This document shows positions 1-4,044 of a stretch of DNA of 16,794 nucleotides, piece by piece. Origin of the DNA: an uncultured Bacilli bacterium (lineage in GTDB: Bacteria; Bacillota_I; Bacilli_A; RF39; UBA660); the NCBI GenBank assembly GCA_910583745.1, contig CAJTZC010000027.1, forward strand, positions 1-16,794, in the 5' to 3' direction. Position 1 is the first letter of the stretch. Every line of letters begins with the position of its first letter. The notes beneath the pieces are model-generated. The model had not been told where the DNA came from. It ran no database searches and saw only the letters and a list, made by a program, of their open reading frames with translations. Position numbers and translations under genes: made by a program.

Positions 1-44
1 ATGCAGATGATTATGTTGAGAGAATAAAGAGATTAGTTCGCTAA
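1..44 (+). CDS. C-terminal tail of an upstream gene (partial)
   Basis: Reading from base 3, an open frame gives ADDYVERIKRLVR and ends at TAA 42-44. The mix of acidic, aromatic and basic residues looks like the amphipathic end of a real protein, and a short gap with a following small gene fits an operon. Only 13 residues are visible, so the protein cannot be identified. The other two frames close almost at once or give unlikely sequence. Confidence 0.4.
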   Translation, partial: ADDYVERIKRLVR

Positions 45-73
45 ATTACAATTTGAAAGTGAGATGAAATATT

Positions 74-217
74 GTGAAAAATAAAAAACTAATGAATTGG
101 ATAATTGCCATTATAGTTGCAATTTTGTATCTATCAGTAAGTTTTATATTTGATATATGGGCATTCTCTTGGCTTATATGGGTTGCTTATGCAATTTATA
201 GATTTATTGCTAAATAG
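74..217 (+). CDS. 47-aa small membrane protein resembling the membrane tail of XRE-family regulators
   Basis: A GTG start at 74 follows a weak purine-rich site (AAAGTGAG, about 57-64) and the frame ends at TAG 215-217. The peptide has a basic start (MKNKKLMNW), a hydrophobic helix (IIAIIVAILYLSVSFIF) and a Trp-rich second hydrophobic stretch (SWLIWVAYAIYRFIAK). The pattern of hydrophobic helix, acidic-aromatic turn, then SW-IW resembles the C-terminal membrane segment found on many Bacillota helix-turn-helix XRE regulators. Here it stands alone, about 29 bp after the preceding stop, and is followed by a good terminator at 238-268. It may be a separately encoded tail or a remnant of a split gene. 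No function is assigned. The family resemblance is from memory of the motif and is moderate. Confidence 0.5.
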   Translation: MKNKKLMNWIIAIIVAILYLSVSFIFDIWAFSWLIWVAYAIYRFIAK

Positions 218-237
218 AAAAATTACAATTTTTCGAG

Positions 238-268
238 CAGATTAATTTATAAAAATTAGTCTGTTTTT
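238..268 (+). terminator. Rho-independent terminator of the small membrane protein gene
   Basis: An 11-bp stem (238-248 with 253-263, one G-U pair) closes a 4-nt loop and is followed by TTTTT at 264-268. It sits 20 bp after the stop of the 47-aa gene. Confidence 0.8.
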
Positions 269-384
269 GTTCCTAAAATTATAAAATTATGCTATATTTA
301 TATTAGTTAGTAATTTTTACTACCTACTATTGCTTTTGAGAAAAGTTATTCGACTTCTTCTTCACAGGCACCAGTATGATTAAC

Positions 385-400
385 ACTCGAAGTTTCGAGT
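385..400. repeat. Near-perfect inverted repeat
   Basis: ACTCGAA (385-391) and TTCGAGT (394-400) are perfect complements around a 2-bp centre. It lies about 20 bp upstream of the plus-strand antisense promoter (-35 at 419), so it could be an operator. No T-run follows it. Confidence 0.4.
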
Positions 401-410
401 ATCAAATAGA

Positions 411-437
411 AAACGCACTTGCTAAAAGTGTGTTTTT
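411..437. terminator. Hairpin with T-tracts on both strands, overlapping the antisense promoter
   Basis: A 10-bp stem (411-420 with 426-435, one G-U) with a 5-nt loop has a T-run at 433-437 on the plus strand and TTTTCTATTT beyond it on the minus strand. It could end plus-strand transcripts entering the locus or catch minus-strand read-through from the toxin gene. It overlaps the -35 and spacer of the promoter at 419-447, so the two functions may compete. Confidence 0.45.
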
Positions 438-493
438 ATGTTATGATGAATATGTCAAGGAAACTTGCATAAAATAAAAAAGAGGAACATTCG
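416..493 (+). repeat. Direct repeat copy 1 (antisense promoter plus start of antisense RNA)
   Basis: This segment is repeated at 897-971. The longest shared core is the block TATGATGAATATGTCAAGG followed at once by AAACTTGCATAAAATAA, and then AGGAACATTC. It covers the plus-strand promoter, a small GAAA-loop hairpin (CAAG-GAAA-CTTG) and the 3' pairing arm of the minus-strand transcript. Divergence is concentrated in the promoter spacer and just before AGGAACATTC. Confidence 0.85.
419..447 (+). promoter_or_regulatory. Promoter for antisense RNA 1
   Basis: TTGCTA (419-424), 17 bp, then TATGAT (442-447) with an extended -10 TGt at 439-441. The same layout recurs at 900-928. The predicted start is about 454. 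Confidence 0.65.
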
Positions 494-568
494 ATTCTGT
501 AAGTGAATGTCATCTCTAAATATTTTGGGTTTGACACTCGATCAGAGATGAAAGAGTGTCATATTTTT
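454..568 (+). ncRNA. Putative antisense antitoxin RNA 1
   Basis: The plus-strand promoter would start an RNA near 454. A hairpin at 532-539/554-561 followed by TTTTT (564-568) would end it, giving about 115 nt. It begins with a CAAG-GAAA-CTTG hairpin. It is fully complementary to the 3' end of the minus-strand toxin transcript: the 3' pairing arms (483-495, 503-513) and the last codon and stop of the toxin reading frame (559-561). Placement over the 3' end of a convergent toxin mRNA is the arrangement of txpA/RatA and bsrG/SR4 in Bacillus. The role is inferred from architecture, not from sequence similarity to a known antitoxin. Confidence 0.55.
532..568 (+). terminator. Terminator of antisense RNA 1
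   Basis: TGACACTC (532-539) pairs with GAGTGTCA (554-561), followed by TATTTTT (562-568). The 3' arm covers the complement of the toxin stop codon. Confidence 0.6.
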
Positions 569-651
569 ATCGCGATTACCAATGAGGTAAGAAGTAATAA
601 AATGACAGCAATGTATCGAAGGACTTTTACAATAAAAGCTCTTTTTTTCAT
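559..651 (-). CDS. 30-aa hydrophobic peptide, putative type I toxin
   Basis: The frame starts at ATG 651-649 and stops at TGA 561-559. An excellent SD, AAAGGAGG (666-659), lies 7 nt upstream. The peptide begins MKKRAFIVKV, with five basic residues in the first 12, then has a 17-18 residue hydrophobic helix (about 13-28, rich in L, I and V) and ends IKI. A basic head plus a single membrane helix in about 30 residues is the usual form of membrane-acting type I toxins (Fst, Ldr, TxpA, AapA classes). Context supports this: its transcript pairs end to end, its SD can be masked, and an antisense promoter converges on it. I see no clear sequence match to a named toxin, so the call rests on architecture. 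It could instead be a small regulatory membrane peptide. Confidence 0.6.
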   Translation of the reverse strand: MKKRAFIVKVLRYIAVILLLLTSLVIAIKI

Positions 652-714
652 TTTTATCCCTCCTTTCTTTCTCAAGATTGGAGGATGACACTCACATCAA
701 ATGTTCCTTATTGA

Positions 715-743
715 ATTATATAATATTTATTGTGATAATACAA
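715..743 (-). promoter_or_regulatory. Promoter of the toxin-type transcript 1
   Basis: On the minus strand, TTGTAT (743-738), 17 bp, then TATAAT (720-715). Seven bases separate the -10 from GGAACAT, exactly as in the second locus, whose -35 is also TTGTAT. Confidence 0.6.
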
Positions 744-747
744 TTAA

Positions 748-779
748 GATTATACTATTTAATGATTATACTATTTAAT
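748..779. repeat. Two perfect tandem copies of a 16-bp repeat upstream of the toxin promoter
   Basis: GATTATACTATTTAAT occupies 748-763 and 764-779, and GAT continues at 780-782. On the minus strand each copy contains TATAAT. It lies just upstream of the minus-strand promoter at 715-743, so it may be a regulator site, extra -10 elements, or simple slippage. No match is seen at the second locus. Confidence 0.85.
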
Positions 780-896
780 GATCGATTCTTACATCAATTT
801 TTATTGGTAAAGTTTTAGACTGCGTGATTAGCACTAAAATTATCAATCTACATTATTAGAACTCTTGTATAATTACTAATAATCATTAGCAGGGTG

Positions 897-971
897 TACT
901 TGATAAAAACATCTATTTATGCTATGATGAATATGTCAAGGAAACTTGCATAAAATAATAAGGAACATTCA
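897..971 (+). repeat. Direct repeat copy 2 (antisense promoter plus start of antisense RNA)
   Basis: This is the counterpart of 416-493: the same extended -10 promoter, the CAAG-GAAA-CTTG hairpin and the AGGAACATTC arm. The linker before AGGAACATTC is a few bases shorter than in copy 1. Confidence 0.85.
900..928 (+). promoter_or_regulatory. Promoter for antisense RNA 2
   Basis: TTGATA (900-905), 17 bp, TATGAT (923-928), with TGc at 920-922. It is a better -35 than copy 1. The predicted start is near 935. Confidence 0.65.
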
Positions 972-997
972 ATATGCTATGTTGGGTGTCTTTTTTT
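935..997 (+). ncRNA. Putative antisense RNA 2 (3' end uncertain)
   Basis: The RNA would start near 935 with the same first 24 bases as antisense RNA 1 and be complementary to the 3' part of the second minus-strand transcript. A T7 run at 991-997 is preceded by weak hairpins (CAATAT-gct-ATGTTG at 970-984) separated from it by several bases. The 3' end is therefore a guess, and the RNA may run further. Confidence 0.4.
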
Positions 998-1058
998 GAC
1001 ATCTTATCACCTCCTCTCTACTGAGAAAAGAGGCATCACCCAACTATTAAATGTTCCT
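955..1058 (-). other. Toxin-type transcript 2, RNA scaffold without the hydrophobic peptide
   Basis: This has the same design as locus 1. Bases 1058-1050 pair with 969-961 (9 bp), followed by 1049-1045 with 970-974 (five more, one G-U). Bases 1044-1037 pair with 988-981 (8 bp), leaving a 6-nt one-sided bulge (980-975). The inner helix sequence differs from locus 1 (GTTGGGTG/CACCCAAC) yet still pairs, and a T-rich tail follows. The SD AGGAGGTGAT (1015-1006) stands 7 nt before ATG 1002-1000 and can pair with CCTCTTTTCTC at 1033-1023. The frame from that ATG (MSKKDTQHSI...) has no membrane helix. It does not stop until TAG 924-922, beyond the predicted end of the transcript. This looks like a locus that lost its toxin, or a decoy RNA. 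Confidence 0.55.
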
Positions 1059-1064
1059 GAGTGG

Positions 1065-1092
1065 ATTATACTGGATTATTTAATTTATACAA
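1065..1092 (-). promoter_or_regulatory. Promoter of toxin-type transcript 2
   Basis: TTGTAT (1092-1087), 16 bp, TATAAT (1070-1065), then 7 bases to GGAACAT, as in locus 1. Confidence 0.6.
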
Positions 1093-1220
1093 TGGAATTA
1101 TTAAACTTTTGTCAATTTTGATATCCTTTATGGATATGTTGAAAGAAAACGAGTTTAATAATGAAAACTATTTCAGTTAGTTTCAAAATGCGTCGTGTCA
1201 ATTGTCAAAGATTTAATAAA

Positions 1221-1256
1221 CGCTTAATCTACGAAAGTAAATTGAGTGCTTTTTTT
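1221..1256 (+). terminator. Orphan rho-independent terminator
   Basis: CGCTTAAT (1221-1228) pairs with ATTGAGTG (1241-1248) with two G-U pairs. An inner TAC-GAAA-GTA caps the stem, and T7 follows at 1250-1256. No supported gene lies directly upstream on the plus strand, so it may end read-through from 935 or an unrecognised small RNA in 1095-1256. A 36-codon ATG frame across it has no SD and I do not call it. Confidence 0.6.
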
Positions 1257-1345
1257 CTTATTATAGATTAGCTTGAATAGTAATAAAAGATATTCTCGGA
1301 AGAGGGAAGCTAAGCAAAATAAAGGACGGTCTAATTAGAACAAAC

Positions 1346-1374
1346 TTGACATCAATGATAAATCGCACTAAAAT
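1346..1374 (+). promoter_or_regulatory. Sigma-A promoter of the coiled-coil membrane protein gene
   Basis: TTGACA (1346-1351), 17 bp, TAAAAT (1369-1374). The start codon is 52 bp downstream of the -10. Confidence 0.8.
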
Positions 1375-1425
1375 ATTTAATAACTTTACAAGAGAAAAGT
1401 ATTTTGGAAGTGAGAGGGAGAAAAT

Positions 1426-2217
1426 ATGAATGACAAATTTAGTAAATTAATCGTTTTACTACAAACAAAACTGAAAGCAAAAACAGAAGAAAGAGATGGA
1501 ATTTTAAGTAAAAAAAGAAAGGTATCTTCTGAAATGGAAACTGTAAAAAAAGAGTTCTCAGAAAAAACAGAAACGGCATCGAGTCTTAGAACTGATTTGA
1601 AAAAATACAATAGGTATTATTTAAAACTAGTTGGCAATATTGTCTATATAATTTTTTTGTTTTTTGCTGAGCTCATAACTGTAGGTTTTCTTGCTTTGGT
1701 ACTTTTTATGACAACTGTTCCTTTTCTTAAAGGACTATCGAATTTACTACTAAATGGCTTGTTTGCTTTTGTTGTTGGAGGAGTAATTGGAGGAGTAATT
1801 GGATTCTGCTATACCACACTTAAATCTTTCATCGGTTCGCAAAAGAGCTGTATAAAAGAGATGAAAGAGTTAAGAAGTCTACGGAAAAAATACAAATCAA
1901 AAAAAGATATGAAAAAAGAACTAGAACTAGTAGAACCAAAAATCCAAGATCTTACAAGTGACTTAAAAAGGTTACAGGACGAAGAGAAATCACTTCATAT
2001 CGACTTAGAGAGAATTTCCAGTGAGCTTGACGAACTGAAGCGGAAACTAGGTATAACAAGTGACGCCTTCATCCAAAGCTCTCTTAGCGTACAAGGCGCA
2101 CACATCGAAGAAGATTTAGACAGAAAGTATGATGAATCCCATATCGAAGAACAAGTAGGAATTATCGATGAGGAAAGAAGAATAAGTTTTCAACCTATAC
2201 AAAGGGAGAATCAATAA
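1426..2217 (+). CDS. 263-aa membrane protein with coiled coils on both sides of two membrane helices; function unknown
   Basis: The ATG at 1426 has the SD AGAGGGAG (1413-1420) at 5-nt spacing and its own promoter. Residues about 5-60 are a charged heptad-like helix. Residues 67-99 are strongly hydrophobic (one long or two short membrane helices), and 108-135 form another hydrophobic segment with the glycine motif GGVIGGVIG. Residues 140-208 form a second long coiled coil (KKELELVEPK...LDELKRKLGI), and the last 55 residues are acidic and probably disordered. With two membrane passes, both coiled coils would lie on the same side. The gene is monocistronic, between a good promoter and a good terminator. 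Its A-rich codon use matches the left AT-rich end more than the genes after 4000. I recognise no family. A scaffold or phage/plasmid-type membrane organiser would be a guess. Confidence 0.8.
   Translation: MNDKFSKLIVLLQTKLKAKTEERDGILSKKRKVSSEMETVKKEFSEKTETASSLRTDLKKYNRYYLKLVGNIVYIIFLFFAELITVGFLALVLFMTTVPFLKGLSNLLLNGLFAFVVGGVIGGVIGFCYTTLKSFIGSQKSCIKEMKELRSLRKKYKSKKDMKKELELVEPKIQDLTSDLKRLQDEEKSLHIDLERISSELDELKRKLGITSDAFIQSSLSVQGAHIEEDLDRKYDESHIEEQVGIIDEERRISFQPIQRENQ
1777..1800 (+). repeat. 12-bp tandem repeat coding the glycine motif
   Basis: GGAGGAGTAATT occurs twice in a row and encodes GGVI-GGVI within the second membrane segment of the 263-aa protein. The length keeps the reading frame, so copy number could change without a frameshift. 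Confidence 0.8.
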
Positions 2218-2254
2218 TACATTTGTTTATTACAAACTACTGTTTTGCTATGAT

Positions 2255-2281
2255 AAATCCATTTCATCGATGGGTTTTTTT
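2255..2281 (+). terminator. Rho-independent terminator after the coiled-coil membrane protein
   Basis: AAATCCAT (2255-2262) pairs with ATGGGTTT (2270-2277), with a 7-nt loop, and the T-run continues to 2281. The rest of the gap to 2463 shows only the weak promoter below. Confidence 0.8.
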
Positions 2282-2405
2282 GAAGATGCGCAAGAATAAT
2301 CTCTGCATTTAGTTTTTTTCATCAGTTATCTATTAAAATAGAAAATAGAAGAGACATTTTTATAAACCTATGCCATTTTTTTAATCGAGAATATAAGGTT
2401 TTTCT

Positions 2406-2433
2406 TTGAAAATGAAAGTTCTTGTGATAATAT
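2406..2433 (+). promoter_or_regulatory. Likely promoter of the 423-aa protein gene
   Basis: TTGAAA (2406-2411), 16 bp, TAATAT (2428-2433). Overlapping -10 candidates (GATAAT 2426-2431, TATAGT 2431-2436) make the exact element uncertain. Confidence 0.45.
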
Positions 2434-2463
2434 AGTACTACACGGTTTGAAAGGATGTACACG

Positions 2464-3735
2464 ATGGAAAAAGATGGGATTTGGATAAAATACGAGAAGA
2501 GTGCGCGAGGAGGATATAATCAGAAATCGAGCTATTACAGGCTTTTTGAAGACTTAAAAGATTCTTCTACGGCATGGCATATTGGAGAGAGTTTAGATAT
2601 CTGTAGAAGAGAACTTTGTGGCGAAGATTTTTCTCTAGTCGGTTCGAGACCTGGCGATATTCACGTATTTTATGTCTTCGACGAGAATGGAAATCGAATT
2701 CCAAAAATTTACTTTAAGACCATCGTGGATAGAGAGGGACAAGTTTCTGTCACAGACATCCATGGAGCGAATTTAGTATTCGAAGAAAAGGAAAAGCTGA
2801 CTACATACAATTTCAATGTAGAACCATGCTATCTTCCTGCACTCATTGAAAAATTGTGCGAAGTCGGAGCAGAGGAGAAAACGGTAGAAAAATATGAGAA
2901 AAAGCTCGCATCTTTTCAATCTTTATGTGAAATTTCTTCTCGAGGAGTAGAGACCGATGAGGATATTTTGATTTTATATAGAAATTTCACAAGAGAGGAT
3001 ACGGCTTTACCTCGAAGAATGATGAAAGGCCGTTGTGTCCAAGCTGATTTTGATGGTTTGAGTGAAGAAAATCAGAAAGAGTTTTTTCGGATTATTTGTA
3101 GACTTAACTATGTCTATGGGCTTTCCAAGACATCTCCTACGGATAGATTGAACGATTTAACTGTCAGGGTGGATCCTTCAAAAGACAGATTGTTAGAGGT
3201 TTCAAATAGAGAGATGGTCGTCGAATTTGCGAGCGAATCCGGGTTAAAGAGCCTTTACTATGCGAATAGCGATTTGAGAAACGATAGGGATTTCGTACTA
3301 GAGGTATTGCGAGATTTCAGAATCGAGTTGAGTCCTCTGTATGAGAGAAATCTTCCTGAGAAGTTCTGGACGGATATTGAAGTTTTGACTGCAATGACAG
3401 CGAGTAAGCCTTTCCGTTTGAGAGAAGTCCTCGAATCTTATTTGCGAATCGGTAACCAGGAACTCAAGAAAAAATTAGAGGACATCGATTTTGTAAGCCG
3501 TTTATTACAAATACATTATAGGTCTATTTTGGCTGATAAAACCAGCACCGAATCTTCTGTTATGGATTGTTCCATGTTGTGGCTGTTTTCTACACAAATT
3601 TTAAAAAGTTTGGGCGATTCGATATTAATCGGTCCAGAATCTACGTCAAGAAGAGAGCAGTTCAAACGGATTATCGAAGAAGAACACTCTTTGACGAAAG
3701 AAAAAATAATGCTAATGGGACAAAGAAAAAAGTGA
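2464..3735 (+). CDS. 423-aa cytoplasmic protein of unknown function, with a short DUF4116-like segment
   Basis: I place the start at ATG 2464, not at the upstream in-frame ATG 2455. The SD AAAGGA (2450-2455) overlaps the first ATG but sits 8 nt before the second. The protein is soluble and charged, with no signal or membrane helix. The N-terminal 130 residues look like a compact alpha/beta module (WHIGESLDICRREL, then RPGDIHVFYVFDENGNRIPK, then a G-turn and a Tyr-containing helix). Residues about 255-290 (LYYANSDLRNDRDFVLEVL) resemble one repeat of DUF4116, whose pattern is an alternation of a short helix and LxxDxxFVLxxL; only one such unit is seen. The stop is TGA. No good terminator separates it from the tRNA promoter. 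I assign no function. Confidence 0.75.
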   Translation: MEKDGIWIKYEKSARGGYNQKSSYYRLFEDLKDSSTAWHIGESLDICRRELCGEDFSLVGSRPGDIHVFYVFDENGNRIPKIYFKTIVDREGQVSVTDIHGANLVFEEKEKLTTYNFNVEPCYLPALIEKLCEVGAEEKTVEKYEKKLASFQSLCEISSRGVETDEDILILYRNFTREDTALPRRMMKGRCVQADFDGLSEENQKEFFRIICRLNYVYGLSKTSPTDRLNDLTVRVDPSKDRLLEVSNREMVVEFASESGLKSLYYANSDLRNDRDFVLEVLRDFRIELSPLYERNLPEKFWTDIEVLTAMTASKPFRLREVLESYLRIGNQELKKKLEDIDFVSRLLQIHYRSILADKTSTESSVMDCSMLWLFSTQILKSLGDSILIGPESTSRREQFKRIIEEEHSLTKEKIMLMGQRKK

Positions 3736-3792
3736 AGAAATCGTCGGTAGAGAATTGAAAAAGAATTTTTTATTAAAAGTGTGCAAAAATAG

Positions 3793-3820
3793 TTGCAAAT
3801 TTGAAATATTATGGTAAAAT
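3793..3820 (+). promoter_or_regulatory. Promoter of tRNA-Glu
   Basis: TTGCAA (3793-3798), 16 bp, TAAAAT (3815-3820), with an extended -10 TGg at 3812-3814. The mature tRNA begins 40 bp after the -10. Confidence 0.7.
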
Positions 3821-3859
3821 TATATCTGTGCTGATGTGATATGACGTCAAACAGAGTAT

Positions 3860-3935
3860 GGCCTGTTGGTGAAGCGGTTAACACATATGCCTTTCACGCA
3901 TACATGCATGGGTTCAAATCCCGTACAGGTCACCA
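3860..3935 (+). tRNA. tRNA-Glu (anticodon UUC)
   Basis: This is a 76-nt cloverleaf with encoded CCA. The acceptor is GGCCTGT with ACAGGTC (one G-U), and the D arm is closed by GTG/CAC. The anticodon stem TATGC/GCATA encloses CTTTCAC with anticodon TTC. The T arm ATGGG/CCCGT encloses TTCAAAT. It is close to the Bacillus tRNA-Glu in the D, anticodon and T loops. It supplies Glu for translation. The related tRNA-Gln, not in this window, would be the substrate of the GatCAB enzyme encoded 1.3 kb downstream. Confidence 0.97.
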
Positions 3936-3950
3936 ATTAAGAATTTAAAG

Positions 3951-3970
3951 TCCTCAAAAGAGGATTTTTT
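3951..3970 (+). terminator. Terminator of tRNA-Glu
   Basis: TCCTC (3951-3955), loop AAAA, GAGGA (3960-3964), T6 (3965-3970), 15 bp after the CCA end. Confidence 0.75.
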
Positions 3971-3987
3971 ACATTTTAGAAAGTATC

Positions 3988-4016
3988 TTGACAGTTTTTT
4001 TCGAAGATGATAGGAT
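3988..4016 (+). promoter_or_regulatory. Sigma-A promoter of the M3-type peptidase gene
   Basis: Consensus TTGACA (3988-3993), 17 bp, TAGGAT (4011-4016). The open frame of the peptidase extends back through this promoter, so the coding start must lie downstream. Confidence 0.8.
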
Positions 4017-4044
4017 ATTCCAGAAAAAAAGGGGGGCGATTTTT

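Larger units (their letters stand above)
474..708 (-). other. Toxin-type mRNA 1 with 5'-3' end pairing
   Basis: Transcription from the minus-strand promoter should start at about 708-707, exactly where the pairing arm begins. Bases 708-696 pair with 495-483 (13 bp, one G-U). Bases 695-685 pair with 513-503 (11 bp, one G-U), leaving a 7-nt one-sided bulge (502-496). The ends of the RNA are thus joined by 24 bp across about 200 nt, and the 3' arm runs into CTTTTTTATTTT (482-471), so the closing stem also works as a terminator. CCTCC at 684-680 faces the SD GGAGG at 663-659 and can hide it. End pairing and SD masking are typical of type I toxin mRNAs, where they delay translation. Confidence 0.65.

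Noticed and set aside
655..675. Plus-strand ATCCCTCCTTTCT, and ATCACCTCCTCTCTA at 1003-1020, look like the 3' end of 16S rRNA (an anti-SD decoy RNA).
   Set aside because: They are the complements of strong SD sites for minus-strand ATG codons at correct 7-nt spacing. Antisense RNA 1 should end at 568, before this region, so a decoy is not needed to explain them.
503..688. Plus-strand 61-codon frame starting MNVISKYFGF.
   Set aside because: It has no SD, and it runs through the complement of the paired arms, the toxin frame and its SD. It is a shadow of the minus-strand locus.
416..1092. Mobile element (MITE) with inverted GGAACATT/AATGTTCC ends.
   Set aside because: The inverted ends are the two arms of one transcript's closing stem, the promoters lie outside them at fixed distance, and no target-site duplication is seen. 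Spread by duplication is still possible.
1149..1267. Small plus-strand frame MKTISVSFKM... spanning the orphan terminator.
   Set aside because: It has no SD, its sequence is coding-unlike, and it contains a strong terminator hairpin.
1268..1313. Inverted repeat TTAGCTT (1268-1274) / AAGCTAA (1307-1313).
   Set aside because: The loop is 32 nt and there is no T-run or gene signal. It is likely chance in AT-rich DNA.
1..2300. CRISPR array or iteron-type origin.
   Set aside because: Only two copies of each repeat are found, with spacing and content unlike either. No cas or rep gene is visible.
2464..3735. Mycoplasma-type code (TGA as Trp).
   Set aside because: All large genes read through with TGG for Trp and no in-frame TGA, and the TGA stops of the 423-aa gene and the 30-aa peptide are in sensible places.
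3516..3884. Long minus-strand frame across the end of the 423-aa gene and the tRNA region.
   Set aside because: It overlaps the tRNA, lacks a convincing SD and has composition typical of an antisense shadow. The same holds for the other antisense frames within gatA, the hydrolase-like genes, rmuC and ylbL.
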